Shown: positions 1-9,400 of the stretch, piece by piece
Numbering within the stretch: position 1 is the stretch's first letter
How the letters are laid out: every line of letters begins with the position of its first letter
Assembly: GCA_001247695.2 (NCBI GenBank)
Contig: LGRX02015598.1
Span: 1-13,554, forward strand
Direction: 5' to 3'
Length of the DNA: 13,554 nt
From: Cymbomonas tetramitiformis
Taxonomy: Eukaryota > Chlorophyta > Pyramimonadophyceae > Pyramimonadales > Pyramimonadaceae
The notes under the pieces: model-generated
What the model saw: only the letters and a program-made list of their open reading frames with translations
Databases searched by the model: none
What the model was told of the DNA's origin: nothing
Program-made: the position numbers and the translations under genes

Positions 1-717
1 TAAATTAAATCAACTATGGGGGGCGGGCGGGTGGAGGATGTTTTTATTATTATTTCGGCAACGGAATAAAATCGATAGGCACGATTTCTGCGATTAATCG
101 ATAAAACAATATCGGGCGTCAATACCCGACTTTTATGTCCATGGATCCGTCCGGCTCCTCCCCCACCCCCTGCGCGGCTATCGACATATCCAACCTCCCC
201 CCCCTCCCCACCTTCCCCCCACCATATCGCCCTCGTCTCCATACCAGACAGTATGTTATAAATACAAATATAAATATAATACTTGTGTATATTATGACGT
301 ACAGTAAATATATTAGATTCCGTAATTTCTTTATATAATTATATGATTATACGATTATATGCTTTAAACAATAATACAATAATATAATTATATGCTTTAA
401 AATATAGAATGGACTTTTCACGTTTTCAGTGAAGATGGCATGGGACCTGTGGTAAATTCCATATTTAAGTACATGGGAAAACTGTAGAAAACGACAGATT
501 TTGTACAAAGCGACATATGAATTTCTGTGAGGTAACAGTTTTCCCGCGAGCGACAACGCGTGACGACTGACGTGGCGTGAGGAAGCGATTTCGCCAGAAA
601 TCGCCGGCGACACGAGCGTGGCAACGCTTGTGTCACGCCTTCATGAGGTCAGGTCGCGATTTCAGGTCACCATGACGCGATCAGGCTATGACATCCTTCC
701 CACCTGGTGTCCGATAG
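1..717. other. Non-coding flank with C-rich, AT-rich and hairpin segments
   Basis: I see no supported gene here. Positions 155-223 are C-rich, with several runs of four or more C, so the minus strand could form a G-quadruplex. Positions 245-410 are very AT-rich and contain a 15-bp direct repeat, ATTATATGCTTTAAA, at 354-368 and 387-401. From about 540 the composition turns GC-richer and hairpins appear. A pyrimidine-rich stretch ending in TAG at 715-717 could be the splice acceptor for the exon beginning at 718, in which case part of this stretch is intron of a gene starting outside the window. The short open frames at 135-338 and 347-636 show no codon structure or motif that I recognise. Confidence 0.6.
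585..634. repeat. Pair of adjacent hairpins
   Basis: GCGATTTC (585-592) is followed after four bases by its perfect reverse complement (597-604). Directly after it, an 11-bp arm at 609-619 (GACACGAGCGT) pairs, with one mismatch and a four-base loop, with 624-634 (ACGCTTGTGTC). GCGATTTC recurs at about 656-663. Clustered short dyads like this occur near the ends of some DNA transposons, but no transposon terminus was identified here. Confidence 0.5.
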
Positions 718-2435
718 GCTTTATCGTTATTTCCGTGGGAGTCATTCTATGGGAAATGCAAGGAGTCAGTCAAAACTCGATCGCAGCCAGTAGCCAGCAT
801 CATGAACGGTATGTATACCTAGGCTCGCCCTATGTTCACCCTACGTCCGCCCTATGCTATCCCTGTGATCACCATAGGGAATGTGAATCTCAAAGTTTCC
901 CGCCCTATGCCCACCTTATGCCCACCCTATGTTTACCCTATGCCTTTACTATGTATCGGTTCCGTACGTATAGCGTGCCTATGGAAAGCTCCTTCCATAG
1001 GGGAAACATAGGTATGGAAACGTCTGGCTGCACCGTGTACGTTTGTTTATGTGTTATGTATGTCGCAGGTCAGATGCTAGAAAAACAGCTGATGCTAATC
1101 CGTGGCATATATGCTTCAATATCTAATGAGAAGGTTGCACCATACACTGGGCCACAAAAGCGACGAGTGGAGGTGATTGGCAAGCAAACACCGATAACCT
1201 TGGATGAAGGTACGCAGTGCCTTAGATGCCTTTGCAGTAGATGTCCGCCCTGTGCCCACCCAATGGAAATCTTTCCCGCCATATGCCCGCCCTATGCCCA
1301 CCCTTGGAGCTGAAAAGAAATATTCCATCCCTGTGCTCACCCTCCTATGCCTACCCTATGCCCACCCTTTGAAATTCGTAACCATCTTATGCCCACCCAT
1401 TGATCACCCACAGGTGACATAAAAGGTATACGGAAGTATATGCGCACGAATTTCCCATGGGCCCAGCTCCTGCAAAACGACTTTGACACCAAACTCGCTG
1501 AATGGAAGCGATTGAGTAAGAGAGAACGGCGGATCATGCCACGACCCGTCATCCAAGATCTGGAGACATGGCGGTTGAACCGGTTGACGAGGGAATGTCG
1601 TCCTTTGAGTACCAAGGAGCGTTGTTATGTCTACATGGACGGTGTGATGAAGAGTCGGCACGTGAAAGTCGGACGAGACACTTTTCGTACGCGATCCGCC
1701 GACCGCCACCTCACCACCTGTCAACGATACATAAAGGCAATCTTTGATACCCCAGTAAATGGATTGAATGCCCATGAAGACAGGTCGTTCATCCGATGCC
1801 CACCCTATGTTCGCCCTATATTGGCCCTATGCCTACCCTGTGTTCGCCCTACAACATCCCTATACCGTAACATATATCATAGATCATGCGTATGCTCACC
1901 TTGTGCCCACCCTACGACCACCCTACACCCTCCCTATGATTACGAGTTAAGCTTTCCCACTCTGTGTCCGCCCTATAGCCGCCCTATGTCCACCCCGTGC
2001 CCACCCTATGCTCACCCTTTGGAAAGTATGTGTTGCAGGTACGGCGAGCTTCTGAAAATTTATAGCATCCCGATTGGCAGGAAACAATTGGTTTTCCTCA
2101 AAGTAAGATGGTTTCCATTGAAGGCAGCATTTCAAGATACTGTGGCGAACAATATGATGTTGAGGTCGGACTTGCCATGGGACCTTTCCGAGGTTTTCAT
2201 CCAAGCATTTGAGATTGAGTGCTTGGTGTGCATTGTACCCATTCCATGGAACTTTGACCGGTTCATCACGACCAAGAGAATTCCAGCTGGACGACCCGAT
2301 GCAAATAGGTTGGTATATTATCTCGGCGAGCACAAACTCGGTTTCAATGATCCACCATGGAGATATGATAAAGACAAGATGATGCTCATACTAGATAGGC
2401 ATGTAGATTTTGTGGGCGACTTACATGACGAATAA
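718..2435 (+). CDS. CACTA (En/Spm)-type transposon protein remnant, DUF4218 end plus DUF4216-like, spliced
   Basis: Best read as four exons: 718-808, 1069-1209, 1414-1783 and 2039-2435 (TAA at 2433-2435). They total 999 nt, one open frame of 332 residues. All junctions keep phase and introns begin GT and end AG: GTATGT..CGCAG, GTACGC..CACAG and GTCGTT..TTGCAG. The first exon and the start of the second (FPWESF, RSQPVASI, then GQMLEKQ) resemble the C-terminal end of DUF4218, whose usual form is YPFERFM, RNRAxPEGSI and an acidic EE segment. Exon 3 has the spacing of the region before DUF4216 (FRTRSADRHLTTCQ against F-T-x3-D-x4-TQ). The exon 3/4 junction reads VNG..RYGELLKI, then LVFLKVRWF, matching the DUF4216 pattern YGVLxxI..LFKCxW. 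These proteins accompany TNP2-type transposases; their role is unknown. No start codon or Transposase_21 catalytic part is visible, so it is a 5'-truncated remnant or extends left of the window. Intron 3 is 255 nt and stays open, so retention is possible. Family recognition is from memory of consensus patterns. Confidence 0.6.
809..1068 (+). repeat. Intron 1, filled with CCCTATG 11-bp repeats
   Basis: The donor GTATGT lies at 809 and the acceptor CGCAG ends at 1068. Two blocks of degenerate 11-bp units (CCCTATGTTCA, CCCTACGTCCG, CCCTATGCTAT, CCCTGTGATCA; then CCCTATGCCCA and CCTTATGCCCA) start at about 830 and 902. A CCTATGGAAAG..CCTTCCATAGG inverted pair follows at about 979-1000. The exon frames on each side join only if this segment is removed. 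Confidence 0.6.
1210..1413 (+). repeat. Intron 2, filled with CCCTATG 11-bp repeats
   Basis: The donor follows AAG (AAG|GTACGC) and the acceptor is CACAG|GT. The interior is mainly degenerate CCCTATGCCCA and CCCTGTGCCCA units. The segment contains an in-frame stop (TGA at 1311-1313), so it must be removed for the exon 2 frame to reach exon 3. The joined codon is a Gly split G|GT. Confidence 0.6.
1784..2038 (+). repeat. Intron 3, filled with CCCTATG 11-bp repeats
   Basis: The clearest 11-bp phasing in the window is at about 1800-1865: CCCTATGTTCG, CCCTATATTGG, CCCTATGCCTA, CCCTGTGTTCG, CCCTACAACAT and CCCTATACCGT follow one another without gaps. A second block runs at about 1967-2020. The 5' junction is ACAG|GTCGTT, a weak donor, and the 3' junction is TTGCAG|GT. 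The length is a multiple of three with no stop in the exon frame. Splicing is inferred from the fit of both flanks to the DUF4216 pattern. Confidence 0.55.
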
Positions 2436-3585
2436 CTTGTTCATTTCATAGATGGAATTATTCTGTATATTAATATGTATATATGTAGTAAAAGCCCTAT
2501 GGAAAGCCTGGATATATCATGAATCATCACCCTATGCTCACCCTATGAAACCTGAATGGTTATACCTATGGAAACCCTTTCACAGGTACGGTATCCCTTG
2601 GGAAACATGTTTCCATACGGATGATATACCTACGGAAGACTTTTCCACTGGGTGGCTCACCCCTGGGAAAGCTCATTCCATAGGCTGGCTATACCTATGG
2701 AACGTTATTTCCATACGTACGGTATACGTGTGGAAACGTATTCCATATGGATACTATAGGTATAGACTTTTCCACCTGTATCAGGAGTATACCTACGGCA
2801 TGCTCACCCTGTGTTATCCCTATAGCCAACCCTATGGAAACCCCTATGGAATTACGTCATTATTGACCGAGAATACGCAGAATGAATTGTATATTTCCAT
2901 AGGTATACTATCCCTATGGGGGCCCTATGGAAAGCCCTATGGAATTACGTTGATATTCCCGAGAATACGCAGAGTGAATTATACGTTTCCATAGGCCTAC
3001 CATACCTATGGCATCCCTATGGAAGGCCCTATGGAATTACGACTTTATTCCCGAGAATACGCAGGGCGAATTGTACATTTCCATAGGTGTACTATCCTTA
3101 TGCCCGCCGTATGGAAAACCTTGTGGAAAACTCATAGTATACGCTAATTTTCCATAGGTGCGCTATCCGTACGCCCGCCCTACGCCCGCCCTTGGACATG
3201 CCTATGGAAAGCGTATGGGAAAGTTATATTTTCCATAGGGCTTTCCATCGGCCCCCTATGCCAATAGCCGCCCTATGGAAGGGTTTACATTTTCCATAGG
3301 GTTTTCCATAGTCCTGGTTATGCCTATAGTCATCCTATGGAAATGTTTACTTTTCCATAGGGTGATTATACGGCCTTCCATGCCTATGGAACGTCCTTTT
3401 CCATATGCATACAGCCCTATAGAAACCCTATGGAAACTCCAAAAGGGGGTATCCCTATGGAAATACCCTATGGAAAACTTTCCAAGCCTTTGGAAAATAT
3501 TTCCTGATTTTCCCGAGCGTTCCCAAGGGCGAGCATAGGGTAGGCACAGGGATGACATGCCTATGGAAAGCTTTCCCAAGGGTTG
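2436..3585. repeat. CCTATGGAAA / TTTCCATAGG inverted and tandem repeat array
   Basis: After the CACTA-like stop codon, over 1.1 kb is dominated by CCTATGGAAA and its reverse complement TTTCCATAGG, repeatedly alternating so that many local stem-loops are possible. CCCTATGCTCA-type units related to those in the upstream introns are interspersed. The array stops abruptly at a TTGCAG (3583-3588), after which the GC-rich gag begins. Open frames across the array, such as 2452-2994, only translate the repeat. No gene or known transposon terminus was seen. Confidence 0.75.
2830..3106. repeat. ~92-bp tandem repeat, three copies
   Basis: Copies begin at 2830, 2923 and 3015, giving periods of 93 and 92 bp. 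Each starts CCCTATGGAAR, continues through CCCTATGGAATTACG and a conserved CCGAGAATACGCAG block, then TTTCCATAGG followed by a CTATCC-like tail. A decayed fourth copy appears to follow at about 3107-3175. Within each unit the CCTATGGAAA start and TTTCCATAGG end are inverted relative to each other. Confidence 0.75.
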
Positions 3586-4095
3586 CAGATCTGTAGGGTG
3601 GGCAAGGTAGACTTTCATCAGTCAACTGGACCAGCTGGGTGGGAGGCGGAACTACTGCGCAAATACGTGGAGCAGGCTACATTGGAGGAGCGACGGGATC
3701 CGGTGGGACTGAAGGCCGCCAGGGACCAGTCTCCCTTTCCAGTGGCTGCGCTGGTTGAGTGCCTCGATGAACACGTGGAGCAGTGCTATGCGCTACCGAC
3801 AGCGCCGGCAGAAGTGGAGGGCAGGCAGCTGCCTGGATCGTCTACGTACACTGGTTGCAGGAAATGCAAATCTAAGGAGCACTTGGCGAGGGACTGCCCG
3901 CAGCAGCACGACCAGCAGAAGAAAGCTGCATGGGTAAAGTGCATCTGGGATGAGGCGTTCGAGACCCTGGAGAACTCTGGCGCAAGCCCGGAACTTATGG
4001 AGGAGACGTTCGCAGTCATCGCGCAGGAGAGGGGTTCAGATTTTGGCGAGGGAGAGGCCGCGGGGGCCAGTTCCTCTCCCGGTCGCAAGGCATAG
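3586..4095 (+). pseudogene. gag: Gag C-terminal part with CCHC zinc knuckle (5'-truncated)
   Basis: Nucleocapsid part of Gag, which packages element RNA in the virus-like particle. A CX2CX4HX4C zinc knuckle is exact: Cys codons at 3856 and 3865, His at 3880, Cys at 3895. About 85 residues precede it, far fewer than the capsid region expected of a Ty3/gypsy Gag, and there is no ATG at the start of the frame. The frame opens inside the CCTATG array (last stop 3553-3555), so everything left of about 3586 is missing. It ends with TAG at 4093-4095, overlapping the protease frame (open from 3954) by about 140 nt. A -1 shift would connect them, but I found no canonical X-XXY-YYZ slippery site in the overlap. 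Confidence 0.8.
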
Positions 4096-6407
4096 GTCCC
4101 GGAGCCAGCAGGGGGAGTACTCCGCCCCTTGCTGAGGCCGACAGGAGCGGGACCAGGCCTCTGGAGGAGAGGTCTGTGAGGGGGCGACACAGCCAGCCCT
4201 ACCGGTGGAACACCCATTTCAGAGAAGACCACCGGATGAGGCATGGCCCGGGACCAGCCCAAAAGGCAACCGAGAAGCTGAGGCGAGCTGTGAGGTGGTT
4301 GAAGCGGACTCACCCGGTTACTGTGGTGGCTCCAAGCGAGATGGAGCCAGAAGTGGCACCAGCGCAGGCATCCACCCCAACAGAGGTACAAATCAGGTTC
4401 CCTTTGTTCGGGCAAGGAAGTCAGGGACACCCGTGCACAAAAGGTGTGTACCAGCGCGCCTTGCAGCCATCAGGTGCCAGAAAGGTGAGGTTCAGGGAGG
4501 AGGCAGCGCCCCGGCAGCTCTTTGGACGTGCGCTGCGACGACGACTGGACCGTGCCAAGCCGCCGCCGCTGTCGCGAGCACAGCAGCGAGTGCAACGTGA
4601 CAAACCAGCAGCGTGGGAGGCAGCCAGGACACTGACGAGCAGGCGGCGGGAAGCAGAGGTGCATCAGCACAGAGTCAGGAGTGCCATGGTACGGGTGAAG
4701 GGCCGCATAGAGCACCTGAGGAAGATGATGAAGGTGAGCAAGGAAACGGCGACCGCCAGACCAGCACCCTGGCCAGATGATCCAGCGCCGGAAGACTCCA
4801 TCACCAGGTCTGCCCGCTGGACTGCCCTGATAGCGGAGGCAGGCACTTACCACCTACCCGACGACAACTCTGACGAAGAACTGAACCCGCGGGAAGTGGA
4901 GCCAGGTTTGCACAAACTGGCCAGCATCAGGCCGGACATAGGCGTGGACGCGGGAGCGGGGCGTTGGGGAGAGTGGCTGGACGAACATGTGCTAGCTGCC
5001 ATGGATGCGTCCGGGCCCACTCTCATGATCTTTTGGGCGTGGATTGGCAAGGTGAGAGTGAAGGTCCTCATCGATACCGGGGCCTCCTCCAGCTTCACAT
5101 CCCTAGAGACTGTGAAGAAGCTCAAGCTTCAACCATCAGTCCATGAGAAACCAATGCGGGTGCAGGTTGCAGATGGCACAGTCTACGACGCCAACTCTTG
5201 CATTCGGCCCAAGCTCACGGCGGAGACGCGGAAGGGAAGTTATGCCAAGCAGGTAACTCTACGAGTGATGCCCTTATCCTTGGGAGTGGACGTGGTGCTG
5301 GGGGGTGACTGGTTACGAGCTCAGCGGCGGATCACCTTTGACTACGCACAGTATGGGAGTGTGCGGTTTGGCCATGGGTCACAGAAGGTAGTCATTGCGG
5401 GATGCAATCCAGGGGCGTCATCTACAGGGTCTGGGCAGGCCATGGGACTGGTAGAGGCACAGCTTATCAGTACTAAGCAAGCCAGGAAGGACCTGCGAGC
5501 CTTGAAGAATAGCGGCGAGGAGGCGTACCTGATGTATCTAGCTCCAGATGGCACATTTAAAATGGAGGCCACCGACGACCCTAACTCTCCCTTAGAGGCC
5601 TCTGCAGCCCTATCAGAGTCATCTTCATCCTCATCATCGGAAGCAGAGGGTGACAACGCTAGGCAAAGGGGGGGGGAAGTTACCTCTGACGAAGAAGGCT
5701 GCAACAGCGACAGCACAATAGCAAGCATAGCCACCCTAATCTCCGACAGCAGTTCGTCTGAATCTGAACAAGATGCAACAGAGCAGGAGGACTGGGCTCA
5801 GGAGCAGGTGTGTGCTCTGCGACCGGCGACGTGCCCCACATCAGCGCAACCCGCTGTGCGAGACTGGGGACCTTACCCCACAAGGGCCAGATGGGAGGCA
5901 TTCCAGATGCTTCCACGAGAGCGCAGGGAGCAGGCTGCACAGCACCACGCGGAGGAATTGGAACCTGAGTGGGAAGAGGAGGCATACTGTTTGTGGAAAA
6001 CAGGGCAGGCTCTGCGTCTGCAGCAGGAGCAACGGAGGAGCAGAGGGGTGAACCACAGGAGATCGCGCAGAGTTAGCGAGCCAGTACTGGCAGCACCTAT
6101 AGAAGCTGAGGCAGGGCAAAGCAAAGATGGGTATAGCTGTTTCAGGAAAGAGGCACCAGCTGCTGCAGCGACACCTAGTGAAGAGCAGAGCAGCGGCGCG
6201 GATGGCAAGGTCAAGCAGCACGAAGGCGAGACCAAGGAGGCTAAGCAGGATGAGGAGGACGCAGAGGTACCACAATGGATCCTGGACGAGCTGGTGAAGC
6301 TGAAGCAGTGGTACCAGGACGTGGTGGGCATGGAGCTCCCTAAGGGCGTCGTGGACCGCGACCACAAATCGCCGCTGCGCGTGGACCCCGAGAGCCGAGT
6401 ACCGTGA
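3954..6407 (+). CDS. Aspartic protease region of Pol, with long basic N-terminal and acidic Ser-rich regions
   Basis: The frame opens at 3954 (first ATG 4176) and ends with TGA at 6405-6407. The retropepsin active site is a DTGA motif with Asp at codon 5073 (residue 300 from the first ATG), in the context VLIDTGASSSF. The usual downstream hydrophobic element is present as VVLGGDWL at about 5293-5316, like the ILGxDWL of gypsy proteases. The protease would cut the polyprotein. Before it lie about 280 residues rich in Arg, Lys, Ala and Pro with no domain I recognise. After it comes an acidic, Ser-rich tract (about 5605-5790). The last codons (SPLRVDPE) resemble the segment just before gypsy RT. 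The RT continues in the +1 frame, and the probable shift is at the four C at 6386-6389, so protease and RT were probably one polyprotein. Confidence 0.85.
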   Translation, partial: GVRDPGELWRKPGTYGGDVRSHRAGEGFRFWRGRGRGGQFLSRSQGIGPGASRGSTPPLAEADRSGTRPLEERSVRGRHSQPYRWNTHFREDHRMRHGPGPAQKATEKLRRAVRWLKRTHPVTVVAPSEMEPEVAPAQASTPTEVQIRFPLFGQGSQGHPCTKGVYQRALQPSGARKVRFREEAAPRQLFGRALRRRLDRAKPPPLSRAQQRVQRDKPAAWEAARTLTSRRREAEVHQHRVRSAMVRVKGRIEHLRKMMKVSKETATARPAPWPDDPAPEDSITRSARWTALIAEAGTYHLPDDNSDEELNPREVEPGLHKLASIRPDIGVDAGAGRWGEWLDEHVLAAMDASGPTLMIFWAWIGKVRVKVLIDTGASSSFTSLETVKKLKLQPSVHEKPMRVQVADGTVYDANSCIRPKLTAETRKGSYAKQVTLRVMPLSLGVDVVLGGDWLRAQRRITFDYAQYGSVRFGHGSQKVVIAGCNPGASSTGSGQAMGLVEAQLISTKQARKDLRALKNSGEEAYLMYLAPDGTFKMEATDDPNSPLEASAALSESSSSSSSEAEGDNARQRGGEVTSDEEGCNSDSTIASIATLISDSSSSESEQDATEQEDWAQEQVCALRPATCPTSAQPAVRDWGPYPTRARWEAFQMLPRERREQAAQHHAEELEPEWEEEAYCLWKTGQALRLQQEQRRSRGVNHRRSRRVSEPVLAAPIEAEAGQSKDGYSCFRKEAPAAAATPSEEQSSGADGKVKQHEGETKEAKQDEEDAEVPQWILDELVKLKQWYQDVVGMELPKGVVDRDHKSPLRVDPESRVP

Positions 6408-6441
6408 TGGCGCACGGCACAAGAGGTGCTACAAGCTGTCC

Positions 6442-9400
6442 ATGGAGGAGTTACGACAACTTCGTGGGCAACTGGACGAGCTCTTGGCAAAGGGACACAT
6501 CCGTCCCTCGTCTTCACCTTGGGGCAGTCCAGTCCTGATGGTGCCCAAGCCCTCCAACCCCAAGGAGCTGCGACTGGTGATCGACTATCGCCAGATCAAC
6601 GAGATCACTGTGAAGGACCGTTACCCTCTCCCTGACGTACAGTCCCTCATTGATGACCTCCAGGGAGCGACTATCTTCTCCACCGCGGACGCTCTGTGGG
6701 GATTCTGGCAGGTGCCCATGGAGGAGGACGCTATCGAGAAGACAGCGATGACCACGCCGTTCGGAGCTTATGAGTGGCTGGTTATGCCCATGGGGTTGTC
6801 AAACAGTCCTTCTTGCTGGCAGCGTATGATGCAGAGCTACCTAGGACATCTCCCATTCGTAAGGGTGTTCGTGGACGATATCATGATCTTCAGTAAGAAT
6901 CCAACTGAACACCTCGATCATTTGAAGCAGGTGCTGGAGGTCTGCCGTCAAAACAAAGTCCGGCTGAAGGAATCAAAACTGCGGTGTTTCAAGCGCTCGG
7001 TACGGTTCCTCGGGCATGTAATTGATCGAGAAGGATGCCGACCCCAGCAGGACAAGATCGCAGCAGTACGGGATTGGCCCAAGCTGGAGACGGTCAAGCA
7101 CGTGAGACAGTTCCTGGGACTAGCTGGGTTCTACAGGCGGTACATCCAAGGATTCTCTGACCTGGCGCACCCGCTCACCAAGCTGACCAAGAGCTTAGTG
7201 CCCTGGGAGTGGGGCCCAGAGCAGGAGCGAGCATTCGAACGGTTGAAGCACGCGTTGACCACAGCCCCTACGTTGATCCTGCCAGATCAGAAGGCAGCTC
7301 ACAACGGCACCAGTCCATTCGTCGTACAGACGGACGCTAGTGCGGTGGCACTGGCTGGGGTACTGATGCAGGACCTGGGGAAGGGCCTGCAGCCGATCGC
7401 CTTCGAGAGCAAGCAGTTCTCGTCTGCTGAGCAGAACTACCACGCAGGTGAGCGTGAGCTAGCCGCCATCCACCACTGCACTACGCAGACTTGGAGACAT
7501 TACCTGACATTCACGGAGTTCAGGTTAATGGGGGATCATGCTCCTCTAAAGTGGTTATTCGCACCTGGACGGGAGCTCAGCCGACGCCAGGCTAGGTGGT
7601 ACGAGGACCTGGTGGAGGTGGGCGTGCATGCGATGGAGCACGTGCCAGGGCGCACGCGGGTGGTGCCGGACGCGGCCTCTCGCCGACCGGACTACGTGCA
7701 GACGACAGCGCGAGACGGGCTTAAGGAGGCGGGGTATGTGGACCCGAGCACCGACCAGCCTGTATCCGCGGAAGAGGGCCGAAGAGCAGCGGGAGCTAAG
7801 GGGAACCCAGCAGAAGTAACCAAAGCTAAGGCTGAGGTGAACGCAGCGGTAAAGGAGAAGAAGATGGGGAAGGAGGACCCTAGCTCTCCGCTGGACGCGG
7901 GGTTCAGTTCAGCAGACGAGGAGGACGAGGAGTACCCTCCAGTGAACCCTCCTGTGGTAACTGGGAAGCTGACGCAGCTTAATGGACTGTGGTGGGCGGA
8001 GACTCCCGACCTGTGGCGCGACGCCATGGACACAGTGGCCACGATGGCGGCAGTCTCTGCCCTTGCGGGCGTAACTACTAGAGCGGCAGCAGCAGAGCAA
8101 TCAGCAACAGGTGATGACCCAGCGTCTCCCTTGGATGCAGAAGCCGTTCTGTCAGAGACACCCCCAGCACAACCGCCTGCAACAGTAGCTCAGAAGCCAG
8201 TAGCGGAGCAGCAGCAGCCATCAGCAGTAGTGCAGCAACCAGCAGCACAACCGCCAGCGACAGCGGCAGAGCAGCAGCAAGCAAGCCCAAGGATCCGACC
8301 TGGAGAACCGCTGGTGGACAAGCAGGATTGGAAGTTGATCTCCTCGGAGTTCGCTAGGCTGCAGAGCAAGTACTCTCGAGCACTGGGAGGACCATTCCAG
8401 GTGGATGCGTGCTGTGACGCTATGGGTCAGAACCGACAGGTGAGCACATTCTGGACTGATTGCTTGAACGAGCAGTGGAGGGGTCGTATCGTCTGGTGCA
8501 ACCCCCCCTTTTCAGACCCCAACGTGAGCATTGAGGACATTCTGCGACACTATGCATCTGAAGCAAAGCAGGACCCGTGCCACACAGCCGCCTTGTTCTT
8601 GTTGCCCGACTTCCCCCAGGCGAGTTGGCGACCGTTGCTACGTGAATTTGGCCTGGAGATCGTAGAAGTCATCCCAAGGGTGAACGAGCATGGTGAGCCC
8701 AACAGACTGTTTACCTCACCTGGAGAGGAGAGAGGTCACCGCTCGGCTCTGCAGGAACTGCCAGTCCCATGGCCAGTGCTAGTAGTGATAGCCAGGCCGC
8801 AGAAGCCATCCAGCAAGCTGGCCCCACGCGAGAGACCCACAGCGCAACCAGCAGTCACGCTCTCCGGAGCAGCAGCAAAGGTCAGAGACAAGTCGGGAAC
8901 GGTGGAGCCAGGGGTGTTCTTGCGAGCGCTGAGAGCTGAGCACAGACGGAGCGAATATCTCAGGACCCTGAAGCAGGAGCTGCTAAATACCCAGCATCAT
9001 CGCACAGAGCATTTCCGGTTGGTAAGCGACATTATCTGGAGAGTGGCTGAAGGGCGCTATCAGGTGGTGCTGGCACCGGACTCGCCCTTGCGGGAGCTAG
9101 TGTTGAGAGAAGCTCACGAGGCACCATCCGCAGGCCACACCGGCAGGGACAAGACGCTGGAGCGGGTCCGAAGACGTTTCTGGTGGCCGCGAATGGACCT
9201 AGATATAGCGGAATGGGTAAAGACGTGCGTGACGTGCCAGCAGACCCAGCCGCGACAAGGGTATCCCATGGGGCTGTTGCAACCGCATCGAGTGCCAAGC
9301 AGGCTCTGGGAGGTTGTCAGCATCGATTTCGTAACCGGGCTTCCGATGACTCAGCGAGGAGTAAACGCCTTCACCACCTTCACCTGCAAGCTGAGCAAAA

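Noticed and set aside
618..1313. 231-codon open frame (+)
   Set aside because: Its middle is CCCTATG repeat and its end is intron 2. Only its 1069-1209 part is used in the exon model, and the useful reading of 718-808 is in another frame.
826..2030. CRISPR-like array
   Set aside because: The units are 11 bp, degenerate and contiguous, without fixed repeats or unique spacers, in a eukaryotic intron context.
2452..2994. 180-codon open frame (+)
   Set aside because: It translates the CCTATGGAAA array; the apparent Tyr/Pro/Trp-rich protein is a by-product of the repeat.
4020..4095. Programmed -1 slippery site (G run near 4062, TTTT near 4041)
   Set aside because: Neither fits the X-XXY-YYZ pattern in the gag frame.
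3786..6517. Several minus-strand frames of 100-214 codons opposite gag, protease and the start of RT
   Set aside because: They are antisense shadows of GC-rich coding DNA, with no domain and no independent signal; the sense frames carry catalytic motifs.
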